A DNA stretch of 61,631 nucleotides from Dehalococcoidia bacterium (lineage in GTDB: Bacteria; Chloroflexota; Dehalococcoidia; UBA2979), in NCBI GenBank assembly GCA_009379925.1, contig WHSU01000017.1, positions 1 to 61,631 of the forward strand, in the 5' to 3' direction. Positions 15,327-23,206 of this stretch are shown in pieces. The notes below the pieces were generated by a model. It was not told the DNA's origin. It ran no database searches and saw nothing but the letters and a program-made list of their open reading frames with translations. How positions within the stretch are numbered: position 1 is the stretch's first letter; each line of letters starts with the position of its first letter. The translations under genes were made by a program, and so were the position numbers.

Positions 15327-17000
15327 CTACGCAGGCGCAACGACCGCCCCGCGCGCCTCGAGCCGCTCGCGGTACCCGGCGTAGCTGGCGTGCTCCACCA
15401 GCCGCCCGTCGCGCAGCTCCACGATGCGCGTGGCGATGCGCTCCAGGAAGTATCGGTCGTGGGAGATGGCGAGCACCGTCCCCCGGTAGTCCTCGAGCGC
15501 GTCCTCCAATACCTCACACGACGGGATGTCGAGGTTGTTGGTCGGCTCGTCGAGCAACAGCAGGTTGGCCTGTGTCAGCATCAGCTTCGCCATCTGCAGC
15601 CGGCTCTTCTCGCCCCCACTCAACGTGCGGATGGGCCGCCGCGCCAGTTCGTAGTCGAAGAGGAACCGCCCGAGGAAGGCGACGGCGTCGCCCTCGTGCA
15701 TCTGACGCAGCCGGCGCACCTCCTCCAGCGCGCTGCGGCCGGGGTCCAGCGTCTCGTGCTGCTGCGCGTAGTAGCCGACCTCGATACTCGGGCCGAGCTT
15801 GATAGCGCCGCCGTCCGGCTCGTCCTCCCCCAGCAGCAACTGGAAGAGCACGGACTTCCCCGCGCCGTTCGGTCCGACGAGGCCGACGCGTTCGCCGGAC
15901 CAGATCAGCAACTCCAGGCCGCTGAGCACCTCGATGTCGTCGAAGCGCCTCTCGAGACCCGTGACCTCCAGCACCTTGCGGCTGCCTCGCTCCGCCGACA
16001 GCTCCAGGCCCATGCGGCGCCGGTCGAGGACCGGCCGTTCGACGCGATCCATCTTGTCCAGGCGCTTCTGCATGCTCTTCCAGCGGCGCACGAACTTCTC
16101 GTTCGCACCGCCTCGGGAGAAGACCTTCAAGCGCTGGATGGATTGCTCCAGGCGCGTCGCCTCGCGCTCCTGCAGCACGTGGTCCTTCTGCTGCTGTTCG
16201 AGCGCCCCGCGCTTGTCCACCACGTACTCGGAGTAGTTGCCCGGCCACACCGTGAGCTGCGGGCGGCCGGGATGCAGCCCGGTCGTCTCCACCTCGGTGA
16301 TCTCGTCCGCCACGACATCGAGCAGGTAGCGGTCGTGCGAGATGATCACGACCGTGCCGGGGTGGTCCAGGATGACGCGTTCCAGCAGCGCCTTGCCGTC
16401 CAGGTCCAGGTGGTTGTCCGGCTCATCGAGCAGCAGGATGGCGGGCTGCGCGACCAGCACCTTCGCTAGCGCCAGCAGCTTCCGCTGCCCGCCGCTCAGT
16501 GCCTCCACCGGCAACGTGAACTCCTCCGGCGCGAAGCCAAGCCGCCGAAGGGTCCGCTCCACGCGTCCCGCATAGCCCCCGCCATCGAGGTGCTCCCACG
16601 CATCGAGGGCCGCCTGGTGGGCTTCCATGACCTGCGCCAGCCGCTCGCCGTCCTCATAGACCTCCGGCAGTCCCATCTGCGTCTCGAGGTCGCGCATGCG
16701 CGCCTCGGCGGCGCCCACGCGCTCATCGGCGGCGAGACACTCCTCCAGCACCGTGCAGCCGGAGGTGAGGACGGGCTCCTGCGCCAGGTAGCCGACCGAC
16801 GCGCCGGGGCGGCGGTAGATGGAACCGCTGTCCGGCTCCTCCGCGCCCATCAGCAGGCGGAAGAGCGTGGACTTCCCGGCGCCGTTCGGCCCCACGAGGC
16901 CGACCTTCATGCCGTCGTTGATTTCCCACGACACGTCGCGCAACACCGGCCGCGCGGCGAACGACAGGGATACGCCCGCAAAGTTGACCGCTGTCGCCAC
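15327..17000 (-). CDS. ABC-F family ATPase
   Basis: This encodes 557 residues, GTG start at 17000 preceded by GAGGGG. Two ATP-binding cassettes occupy one chain without membrane segments. The first has Walker A GPNGAGKST at 37-45, signature LSGGQRKLLAL and Walker B ILLLDEPDNHLD; the second has GPNGAGKS, LSGGEKSRLQMAK and LLLLDEPTNNLD. The linker between them is a long charged helix pair. ABC-F proteins act on ribosomes in translation or antibiotic protection. The first Walker B reads DEPDNHLD rather than DEPTNHLD. Sub-family cannot be fixed by eye. Confidence 0.9.
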   Translation of the reverse strand: MATAVNFAGVSLSFAARPVLRDVSWEINDGMKVGLVGPNGAGKSTLFRLLMGAEEPDSGSIYRRPGASVGYLAQEPVLTSGCTVLEECLAADERVGAAEARMRDLETQMGLPEVYEDGERLAQVMEAHQAALDAWEHLDGGGYAGRVERTLRRLGFAPEEFTLPVEALSGGQRKLLALAKVLVAQPAILLLDEPDNHLDLDGKALLERVILDHPGTVVIISHDRYLLDVVADEITEVETTGLHPGRPQLTVWPGNYSEYVVDKRGALEQQQKDHVLQEREATRLEQSIQRLKVFSRGGANEKFVRRWKSMQKRLDKMDRVERPVLDRRRMGLELSAERGSRKVLEVTGLERRFDDIEVLSGLELLIWSGERVGLVGPNGAGKSVLFQLLLGEDEPDGGAIKLGPSIEVGYYAQQHETLDPGRSALEEVRRLRQMHEGDAVAFLGRFLFDYELARRPIRTLSGGEKSRLQMAKLMLTQANLLLLDEPTNNLDIPSCEVLEDALEDYRGTVLAISHDRYFLERIATRIVELRDGRLVEHASYAGYRERLEARGAVVAPA

Positions 17001-17083
17001 GCCGCACCCCTCGCTGCTCGATGACGATCGAGCATAGGACGCGCGCGGGCCGGACGCGAAGGCGCCGGCGGGTACCGAGAGCG

Positions 17084-17815
17084 CTACCGGCGCGCGGTCG
17101 CCAGCAACCCGCCTAGCGCGGCGATCGACGCGGCGGCGACCACCGCCAGCCACGGCTCAACGAGGCCACCGCCGCGCCCCTGGCGGGCGAGGACGCCGTG
17201 ACCGGACGGCGCGGGCGCCGGGGCTGCGCCCTGACCGGCCGGCGCTTGCTCGAGGAAGCCATCGGCCGTCCCCGGGCCGAGGCCGTCACTCAGGCCCGGC
17301 AGCGGTTCAGCCGTCCCGGCGGCCCACACGAGCAGGTCGGCTTCCTCCGGCGAGCTGGCCGGCGAACACTCGCTAGCGATGACGCCCAGGTCGCGCAACA
17401 CGCGAGCGAGTTCGATGCTCAAGCTCTTGCCGACCGCGAGCGCCTCTGCGTCCGGCGCCCAGACGCGGCACGTGCGGGCCTGCTTCAGCAGCAGCGGCCC
17501 CCCGGTCGGCGGGGCGAGGCCCGCGGCAGCGAGGAGCAACGGGGCGTCCTCCGGGGCCTGCTCGGCGAGCCGTGCGACGCTTTCGTTGGCGTAGGTCAGT
17601 TGGTCCGGCGCCAGTTCGCGCTGCTGCTCGATGGCCGCCTCGTCGACGAGGATGGCGAACGCCGCCTCGGCGCGTTCGTCGGAGAACGGAAAGCGGTCGG
17701 CGAAGGCCCACAGGTAGCCGCCGGGACTGTCCTGTGCGCTCGCCGGGAGGGCGCCGGTAGCCGCGTAAGCGAGCGCGCAGCATAACGCGAGGAGTGCGCG
17801 GGTCGGTCGGAGCAT
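17084..17815 (-). CDS. secreted, membrane-anchored protein of unknown function
   Basis: This encodes 243 residues from the ATG at 17815. It has an N-terminal signal peptide (MLRPTRALLALCCALAYAATGALPASAQ) and a C-terminal hydrophobic segment (about 219-240: PWLAVVAAASIAALGGLLATAR), so it may be anchored at both ends of maturation with an external domain. The middle has two Cys (TCRVWAP and ASECSPA) and a segment (GKSLSIELARVLRDLGVIA) that resembles peptidoglycan- or lipoprotein-type domains only weakly. It is divergent from the GlnR-like regulator, 165 bases away. Confidence 0.55.
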   Translation of the reverse strand: MLRPTRALLALCCALAYAATGALPASAQDSPGGYLWAFADRFPFSDERAEAAFAILVDEAAIEQQRELAPDQLTYANESVARLAEQAPEDAPLLLAAAGLAPPTGGPLLLKQARTCRVWAPDAEALAVGKSLSIELARVLRDLGVIASECSPASSPEEADLLVWAAGTAEPLPGLSDGLGPGTADGFLEQAPAGQGAAPAPAPSGHGVLARQGRGGGLVEPWLAVVAAASIAALGGLLATARR

Positions 17816-17980
17816 GCCTTTGTCTCCGGTCCTCGGTGGGAGGTCCCTGGGGAGCCGCTGCCAGCCTAACCGCCAACGGCTGTCACCGTCGACCGGTAGC
17901 GCCGTCAGGAGGTACGTCCGATATAGTGGCGGCAGGAGAGGCGTCCCGCGGCGGGCGCCGCCAGTCGAAGGCCGCGCTCC

Positions 17981-18655
17981 ATGCAGCGGGTGCTCATGCT
18001 CTCGGACGATGCGGCCCGCGTGGCGGCCGTGAGCGCCGCCCTCCGACGCGACGGTCATGACGTACGCGCCGAGAACAGCGCGGAACGCTGCCTCATCGTC
18101 GCGCGTGACTGGCGTCCGGCGCTCATCCTGCTCGACCTCGACCTCGGGTTCACGTCCGGCGGGCTCGCCGCGGTCCTCGCGGACCCGGCCGTCGCCGAGG
18201 GCGCCGGGACGATCGCGATCACGCCTCCGCAGCACCTCCACCTGGTGGGCGCCGGCGTGAAGGTGGACGACCTGATCGTGCCACCGCTGGACGAGGACGA
18301 ACTGCGCACGCGCGTCGCACGGGTGCTCTGGACGTACACGGGCGCCGAGGACGGCACAGTGCTGCGGCACGGCCCGCTGGAGATCGACCTCGAGCGCTAC
18401 CGGGTCACCGTGGACGAAACCGTCGTAGACCTGACGTACAAGGAGTACGAGCTGCTGCGGTTCCTGGCGACGAACCCAGGCAAACCGTTCACGCGGGAGG
18501 CGCTGCTCAACCGCGTCTGGGGGTACGACTACTACGGGGGATCGCGCACCGTGGACGTCCACGTGCGGCGTATCCGCTCCAAGATCGAGGGCCGCCAGCA
18601 GTTCATCGATACCGTGCGCAACGTCGGCTATCGGTTCATCGAACAGAACCGCTAG
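17981..18655 (+). CDS. GlnR-like OmpR-family transcriptional regulator
   Basis: This encodes 224 residues. The receiver-like domain (1-110) keeps an Asp at 52 (LILLDLDL) and acidic D9/D10, but the conserved Lys is absent (IVPPLDED where KPFD is expected), so classical phosphorylation is doubtful. That degenerate receiver is typical of actinobacterial GlnR. The winged helix (about 125-222) is strong: DLTYKEYELLRFLATNPGKPFTREALLNRVWGYDYYGGSRTVDVHVRRIRSKI. No histidine kinase is adjacent. The amt-glnK-glnA genes lie just downstream, so a nitrogen-control role is likely. A TATAGT -10-like box lies at 17922-17927. Confidence 0.75.
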   Translation: MQRVLMLSDDAARVAAVSAALRRDGHDVRAENSAERCLIVARDWRPALILLDLDLGFTSGGLAAVLADPAVAEGAGTIAITPPQHLHLVGAGVKVDDLIVPPLDEDELRTRVARVLWTYTGAEDGTVLRHGPLEIDLERYRVTVDETVVDLTYKEYELLRFLATNPGKPFTREALLNRVWGYDYYGGSRTVDVHVRRIRSKIEGRQQFIDTVRNVGYRFIEQNR

Positions 18656-18680
18656 CGGGGCGCCTCGGGCGGCGTGAAGC

Positions 18681-18863
18681 CTACCGCTTCAGGCCGACTC
18701 GCCTCAGCAAGCCGTTCAGTCCACCCTCGCGGTTGTTAGGCGCGTCGTCTCCCTGTCCGTACGGGTCGATCAGGTTGGCCGAACAGGTGCGGCATGTCGA
18801 GGCAGTGGCCGTGTTGATCGCTCCGCACTTCGGGCACGGCACATCCGGCAGATTCGAGGCCAT
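18681..18863 (-). CDS. small zinc-ribbon protein
   Basis: This encodes 60 residues from the ATG at 18863, with GGAGG seven bases ahead. A double-knuckle zinc ribbon is clear (CPKCG at the N-terminus and CRTCS, spacing CxxC-x13-CxxC), followed by a Gly/Asp/Asn linker and a basic tail ending LLRRVGLKR. It lies convergent with the GlnR-like gene, 25 bases from its stop. The following 205 bases to the winged-helix gene hold no other gene. Function unknown. Confidence 0.7.
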   Translation of the reverse strand: MASNLPDVPCPKCGAINTATASTCRTCSANLIDPYGQGDDAPNNREGGLNGLLRRVGLKR

Positions 18864-19068
18864 GGTGGTTCCTCCCGGACCGCCCACCCCGCGGACGCGC
18901 GGGTAGTGGCGATCCGAACGGAACCCTAGACGTGAGCCTTTGCCGGAAGCATAAACTACGTCATATCCATCGTTACAATGCCATCACATCGGAAGGTGGG
19001 GCGGCTGGCCGGTGGCGTTTTGTCAGCCCGAGGTCAGCCCGCGCCGCACGAGACGTCCGTGCGGCGCC

Positions 19069-19464
19069 TCACCCGGCCGCGAGGCGGTAGCCCACCCGCG
19101 TGACCGTGTCGACGCAGGCCGCACCCGGCTCGCCGAGCTTCGAGCGCATCCGCGAGACCACCACAGCCAGGCGCCGGCGCGTCCTCGAAGTGCGTTCGCC
19201 CCAGAGCGCGTCCGCCAGCGCCTCGTAGGTCGCGACGCGGCCATCGAGTTCCGCGATGAGCCACAGCACGTTGAACTCCAGGTACGTCAGGCGGACCGCG
19301 CCTCCCCGCACCGTGACCTGGTAGCGGTCGCGGTCGATCGAGAGGTCCCCGGCGTGGATCACGGACGGGCCGGAGTGGAGCAGTCGGGGCGGGGCGTCCC
19401 GCGTCGTCCGCTCGTCGTCACCGCTCGATGGGTGAGGAAACAGTCGAGGCGATGGGGGTTGCAT
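19069..19464 (-). CDS. orphan OmpR-type winged-helix DNA-binding protein
   Basis: This encodes 131 residues from the ATG at 19464, preceded by GAGAGGA. There is no receiver domain: a short low-complexity N-terminus (about 40 residues) is followed directly by an OmpR/PhoB winged helix (LTYLEFNVLWLIAELDGRVATYEALADALWG...RLAVVVSRMRSKLG...CVDTVTRVGYRLAAG). It has the same polarity as amt-glnK and follows glnK by 85 bases, with a GC-rich hairpin between, so it may be a downstream member of the nitrogen cluster. It could act with the GlnR-like protein at 17981 at OmpR-type direct repeats. Confidence 0.7.
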   Translation of the reverse strand: MQPPSPRLFPHPSSGDDERTTRDAPPRLLHSGPSVIHAGDLSIDRDRYQVTVRGGAVRLTYLEFNVLWLIAELDGRVATYEALADALWGERTSRTRRRLAVVVSRMRSKLGEPGAACVDTVTRVGYRLAAG

Positions 19465-19502
19465 GGGATCCTCTCCGCGGGTCGGGCCGTACTGGCGGGG
19501 AG

Positions 19503-19538
19503 GGCATCCGGCGCGCCGCAGGGCGGCGCCCGGATGCC
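19503..19538 (-). repeat. GC-rich hairpin between glnK and the winged-helix gene
   Basis: GGCATCCGG (19503-19511) pairs with CCGGATGCC (19530-19538), and an inner stem GCGCCGC/GCGGCGC continues it. No T-run follows on the minus strand, so it may attenuate or protect mRNA and need not be a terminator. Confidence 0.5.
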
Positions 19539-19549
19539 GGCGGTCGAGG

Positions 19550-19888
19550 CTAGAGCGCGGCCTCGTCCCGCTCCCCGGTGCGGATGCGGATCGCCGAGGT
19601 GACGGGGGCGATGAAGATCTTCCCGTCGCCCACCTCACCGCTACGCGCCGCTTCCACGATGCGCGAGACGATCGGCTCCACGTCCTCGTCCCGCACGACC
19701 ATCTCCACCTTCACCTTCGTGAGGTACTCGACGGGGAAGGTCTGGCCACGCCACTGCTCTGTGATGCCACGCTGCACGCCGTGCCCGCGCACCTCCGTCA
19801 GCGTCATCCCGGCGTGGTCGAGGTCCTCGAGGGCCTTCTTCACCACCTGGAGCCGGTCCGGCCGGATGATGGCTACGATCTTCTGCAT
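19550..19888 (-). CDS. glnK: P-II nitrogen regulatory protein
   Basis: This encodes 112 residues, exactly the usual P-II length. The N-terminal strand MQKIVAIIRPDRLQVVKKAL, the B-loop/C-loop region (GDGKIFIAPV) and the C-terminal signature IRIRTGERDEAAL are intact. In the T-loop, position 46 is Trp, 49 Gln and 51 Phe (RGQTF), so the tyrosine that GlnD uridylylates (Tyr51) is absent, as is a serine at 49. The loop could still bind a partner by ATP/ADP/2-oxoglutarate switching. It follows amt by 10 bases and most likely gates that transporter, in the usual GlnK-AmtB pairing. Confidence 0.95.
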   Translation of the reverse strand: MQKIVAIIRPDRLQVVKKALEDLDHAGMTLTEVRGHGVQRGITEQWRGQTFPVEYLTKVKVEMVVRDEDVEPIVSRIVEAARSGEVGDGKIFIAPVTSAIRIRTGERDEAAL

Positions 19889-19898
19889 CGGTGACCTC

Positions 19899-21425
19899 CT
19901 ACCCCTGCTGCGGCCGCGGTGCGGGGTTCGGGACGGGCTGCGTGGCCATGGCGGGCGCGCCGGCCGGCGCGGGTGCTCCGCCGGAGTAGCCGCTGAAGGG
20001 GTCGCGGCCGCCCGTGAATTCGGGGTAGGACTCCATGCCGTGCTCGCCCACATCGAGGCCACTCAGCTCCTCGGCCTCTGTGACGCGCAGGCCCACGGTC
20101 AACTTGATAAGCCCGAACAGCACCACCGATGTGCCCACGGCCCAGGCCGCGACGGACGCGACACCGAGTAGCTGGACCAGCAACATGTTGACGCCGCCGC
20201 CCATGAACAGGCCGTAGCTGGCGGTTTCCACGCCGTACGCGTCCCCCATGTAGCCCTGCGTGGTGAACAGGCCGACGGCCAGGGTGCCCCAGATGCCGTT
20301 GAACAGGTGTACCGGCACGGCGCCCACAGGGTCGTCGATCTTCAGCCGGTCCAGCAGTTCCACGCCGAACACGATCACACCGCCGCCGATGCCACCGATG
20401 ATGACCGCGGCCCACGGCTCGACGGTCGCCGTGCCGGCGGTGATCGCCACCAGACCGCCGAGCACGCCGTTCAGCGAGAGGCTGAGGTCGGACTTCCCGT
20501 AGCGCACCCACGAGATGAGCATCGACACGGTGGCACCGGCAGCGGCGGCAAGCGTCGTCGTGACGGCCACCCGCGCCGCGATCGCAGCGAAGCCGCCGGT
20601 CAGGCCGAGCGTGGAGCCCGCGTTGAAGCCGTACCAGCCGAGCCACAGCACCAGCACGCCGAGCGTGCCCAGCGGCATCGAGTGACCCACGATGGGGTTC
20701 ACCCGGCCGTCCGCCGTGTACTTGCCCAGCCGAGGGCCAACCATGATCGCGCCGACGAGGGCGGCCCAACCGCCCACGGAGTGGACCACCGTGGACCCGG
20801 CGAAGTCCACGAAGCCGTTGTCGCCAATCGGGTCATCGGTAAACGCGGTCAGCCAGCCCGACCCGTCCCACACCCAGTGCGTAACGATCGGGTAGATCAA
20901 CGCGGTGATCGCGATCGTGTAGAGGATGTACGCGCCGAACCTTGTGCGCTCCGCCATCGCCCCGGACACGATCGTGGCGGCCGTGGCGGCGAAGACGAAC
21001 TGGAAGAACCACGTCGGGTAGTCAGTGAAGTCGGTGAGGAAGAAGTTCCCGGCGCCGAAGAACGAGGTGGAGGCGCTGGACACGCCATAGGCCAGCCCGT
21101 AGCCGACCGCGAAGTACACGAGCCCGCCGAAGCACGCGTCCAGCACGTTCTTCATCAGGATGTTGACGACGTTTTTGGAGCGGACGAAACCGGACTCCAC
21201 CAGCGCAAATCCGGCCTGCATAAAGAAGACCAGGATCGCCGCCAGCATCAGCCAGCCGGTGTCGATCGCAGCCGCCAGGTCGTCCAGGACCTCCGTGCCC
21301 TCTTGCGCCGCTGCGAAGCCGGGGATGGCGAACGCCGCCAGGGCCCCCACGAAGACCGCCGCGGCCCTCGTCCGTGGTCGTACCAGTAATCGCCGGATCG
21401 GTAGTCGTCGGGTCAGTACGTGCAC
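19899..21425 (-). CDS. amt: ammonium transporter, Amt family
   Basis: This encodes 508 residues, GTG start with AGGAGGAGAG upstream. An N-terminal signal-like helix (residues 20-40) precedes eleven expected membrane helices. The twin pore histidines are visible at H215 (STVVHSVGG) and H373 (VPVHLFNGIWG), and the phenylalanine gate region precedes them (FVFAATAATIVSGAMAER). The cytosolic C-terminal segment (LSGLDVGEHGMESYPEF) matches the conserved Amt tail that GlnK contacts. A Pro/Ala-rich extension follows it. In the membrane; takes up ammonium. Co-transcribed with glnK. Confidence 0.97.
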   Translation of the reverse strand: MHVLTRRLPIRRLLVRPRTRAAAVFVGALAAFAIPGFAAAQEGTEVLDDLAAAIDTGWLMLAAILVFFMQAGFALVESGFVRSKNVVNILMKNVLDACFGGLVYFAVGYGLAYGVSSASTSFFGAGNFFLTDFTDYPTWFFQFVFAATAATIVSGAMAERTRFGAYILYTIAITALIYPIVTHWVWDGSGWLTAFTDDPIGDNGFVDFAGSTVVHSVGGWAALVGAIMVGPRLGKYTADGRVNPIVGHSMPLGTLGVLVLWLGWYGFNAGSTLGLTGGFAAIAARVAVTTTLAAAAGATVSMLISWVRYGKSDLSLSLNGVLGGLVAITAGTATVEPWAAVIIGGIGGGVIVFGVELLDRLKIDDPVGAVPVHLFNGIWGTLAVGLFTTQGYMGDAYGVETASYGLFMGGGVNMLLVQLLGVASVAAWAVGTSVVLFGLIKLTVGLRVTEAEELSGLDVGEHGMESYPEFTGGRDPFSGYSGGAPAPAGAPAMATQPVPNPAPRPQQG

Positions 21426-21466
21426 AGTGCTCTCTCCTCCTTGGACAGGAAGGCTAGAGAGCCGCT

Positions 21467-21599
21467 GTTACGACCCGGCGACAGTGATATGAAGGCCCGG
21501 TTGCTACGTCGTGACGCCGAGGTGTCCGTACGGTTACTCGCGCGTTACGGGCGTGTCACACTCGCATCACGCCGTCCGACGGTTACCGCACGGGTTAAC
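21467..21599 (-). promoter_or_regulatory. cluster of GTTAC repeats upstream of amt (candidate GlnR/OmpR-type boxes)
   Basis: GTTAC occurs at 21467-21471, 21533-21537, 21544-21548 and 21582-21586, with GTTAAC at 21594-21599 overlapping the glnA1 stop. Two copies are spaced GTTAC-N6-GTTAC (11-base period), the reverse complement of GTAAC-N6-GTAAC, which fits the gTnAC-n6-GaAAC style of actinobacterial GlnR boxes. OmpR-family proteins bind direct repeats about one helical turn apart. Binding by the neighbouring regulator is inference. Confidence 0.5.
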
Positions 21600-23010
21600 C
21601 GTTGAAGTACAGCTCGTACTCGTATGCGGTGGGACGCGCATTCAGTCCCAGCACCTCGGCGCGTTTGAACTCGATCCAGCGCTCGATCAGGTCCTGCGTG
21701 AAGACGTCACCCTTCTTCAGGAAGTCGCAGTCCTTCTCCAGCGCGTCGAGCGCGGCGTCGAGGGTGGGCGGCACCGTCGCCAGCCGCCGGGCGTCCTCGG
21801 GCGGCAGTTCGTAGATGTTCTTGTCCAGCGGGTCGCCGGGGTCGATGCGGCTCTGGATGCCGTCCAGGCCGGCCATCAACATCGCCGCGAATGCCAGGTA
21901 GGGGTTCGCCGTGCCGTCCGGCGGGCGGAACTCGATGCGCTTCGCGGCGCCCGACTGCGAGTACGTGGGGATGCGCACGGCCGCCGAGCGGTTGCGCACG
22001 GAGTACACCAGGTTCACCGGCGCCTCGAAGCCCGGTACGAGGCGCTTGTACGAGTTCGTGGACGGACTGGCGAAAGCCAGCACCGCCGGCGCGTGCCGCA
22101 GCAGCCCGCCGATGTAGTAGCGCGCCGCCTGTGAGAGGCCCGCGTAGCCGTTGCTATCGAAGAAGATCGGGTTGTCGTCGTGCCAGAGCGACTGGTGCGT
22201 GTGCATTCCACTGCCGTTGTCGCCGTACACCGGCTTCGGCATGAACGTCGCGACCTGGCCGAAGGCACGCGCCACGTTCTGGACCAGGTACTTGTACCAC
22301 TGCACCTCGTCCGCCTTGTGGCGAAGTGTGCGGTATGTCGTCGCGATCTCCCCCTGGCCGCCCGTCGCGACCTCGTGGTGGCTCACCTCGACCGTGAGGC
22401 CGACGGACTCGAGCGCCTCGACGACCGCCCAGCGCAGTTCGGAGTGGGAGTCGAAGGGTGGGGTAGGGGAGTAGCCGGCCTTGCTGGGCACCTTGTAGCC
22501 CAGGTTCGGCGCCTCGTCGCGGCCGCTGTTCCAATCGGCCTCGCTGGAGTCCACGAAGTAGAAGGAGGTGTTGGGCGTCTGCTGGAAGCGCACGTCGTCA
22601 AAGATGAAGAACTCCAGCTCCGGCCCGAAGTACGCCGTGTCCGCGAGTGCGGTGGTGCGGAGGTGCGCTTCGGCCTTCTCCGCGACATAACGGGGATCGC
22701 GCGAATACCGCTCTCGCGTGATCGGGTCCACCACGTCGCAGATCAGGCTCAGGGTGGGGTGCTGCGGCACCGGGTCGAACGCGGCGGTCTCCAGGTCCGG
22801 CACGAGCAGCATGTCAGAGTCCTCGATCGGCTGGAAGCCGCGCAGGCTGGAGCCGTCGAAGCCGAGGCCCTCGGCGGCCAGTTCGGGCGTGAACCGGTCG
22901 ATCGGCATGGAGAAGTGCTGCCAGCGGCCCAGCAGGTCCGTCACCTTCAGGTCGACGCGCCGCGCGCCACGCGACTCCGCCAGCTGCTTCACCTCCTGCA
23001 GCGTCGCCAC
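21595..23010 (-). CDS. glnA: type I glutamine synthetase (adenylylatable class)
   Basis: This encodes 471 residues from a GTG with GGGGGGAG ahead. The catalytic landmarks are visible: FDGSSLRGF (51-59), FGPELEFFIFD (128-138), MPKPVYGDNGSGMHTHQSLW (257-276) and RIEFRPPDGTANPYLAF. The sequence DKNIYELPPE at 396-405 holds the tyrosine (Y400) adenylylated in E. coli type enzymes, which marks the GSI-beta class. It makes glutamine from glutamate, ammonium and ATP. Same strand as amt-glnK but upstream, with the GTTAC cluster in between. Confidence 0.95.
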   Translation of the reverse strand: MATLQEVKQLAESRGARRVDLKVTDLLGRWQHFSMPIDRFTPELAAEGLGFDGSSLRGFQPIEDSDMLLVPDLETAAFDPVPQHPTLSLICDVVDPITRERYSRDPRYVAEKAEAHLRTTALADTAYFGPELEFFIFDDVRFQQTPNTSFYFVDSSEADWNSGRDEAPNLGYKVPSKAGYSPTPPFDSHSELRWAVVEALESVGLTVEVSHHEVATGGQGEIATTYRTLRHKADEVQWYKYLVQNVARAFGQVATFMPKPVYGDNGSGMHTHQSLWHDDNPIFFDSNGYAGLSQAARYYIGGLLRHAPAVLAFASPSTNSYKRLVPGFEAPVNLVYSVRNRSAAVRIPTYSQSGAAKRIEFRPPDGTANPYLAFAAMLMAGLDGIQSRIDPGDPLDKNIYELPPEDARRLATVPPTLDAALDALEKDCDFLKKGDVFTQDLIERWIEFKRAEVLGLNARPTAYEYELYFNG

Positions 23011-23206
23011 CCGCGTACTCCCCCCGACGGCCCGACGCCGCCCGCACTTCCCGCCTCAGCCGGCTGATCCACCCACCCCGAGCCCGCCGACGGGGCTCGC
23101 GCACGGCCCGCTCGCCCGGGCGGCGGCGACAGCGTACGCCACGCGCGCCGCTCGGGCACGGTGTCAGGGAGAGATGCGCCGATTCGCGGTCAGGGTGTCT
23201 GAATCG

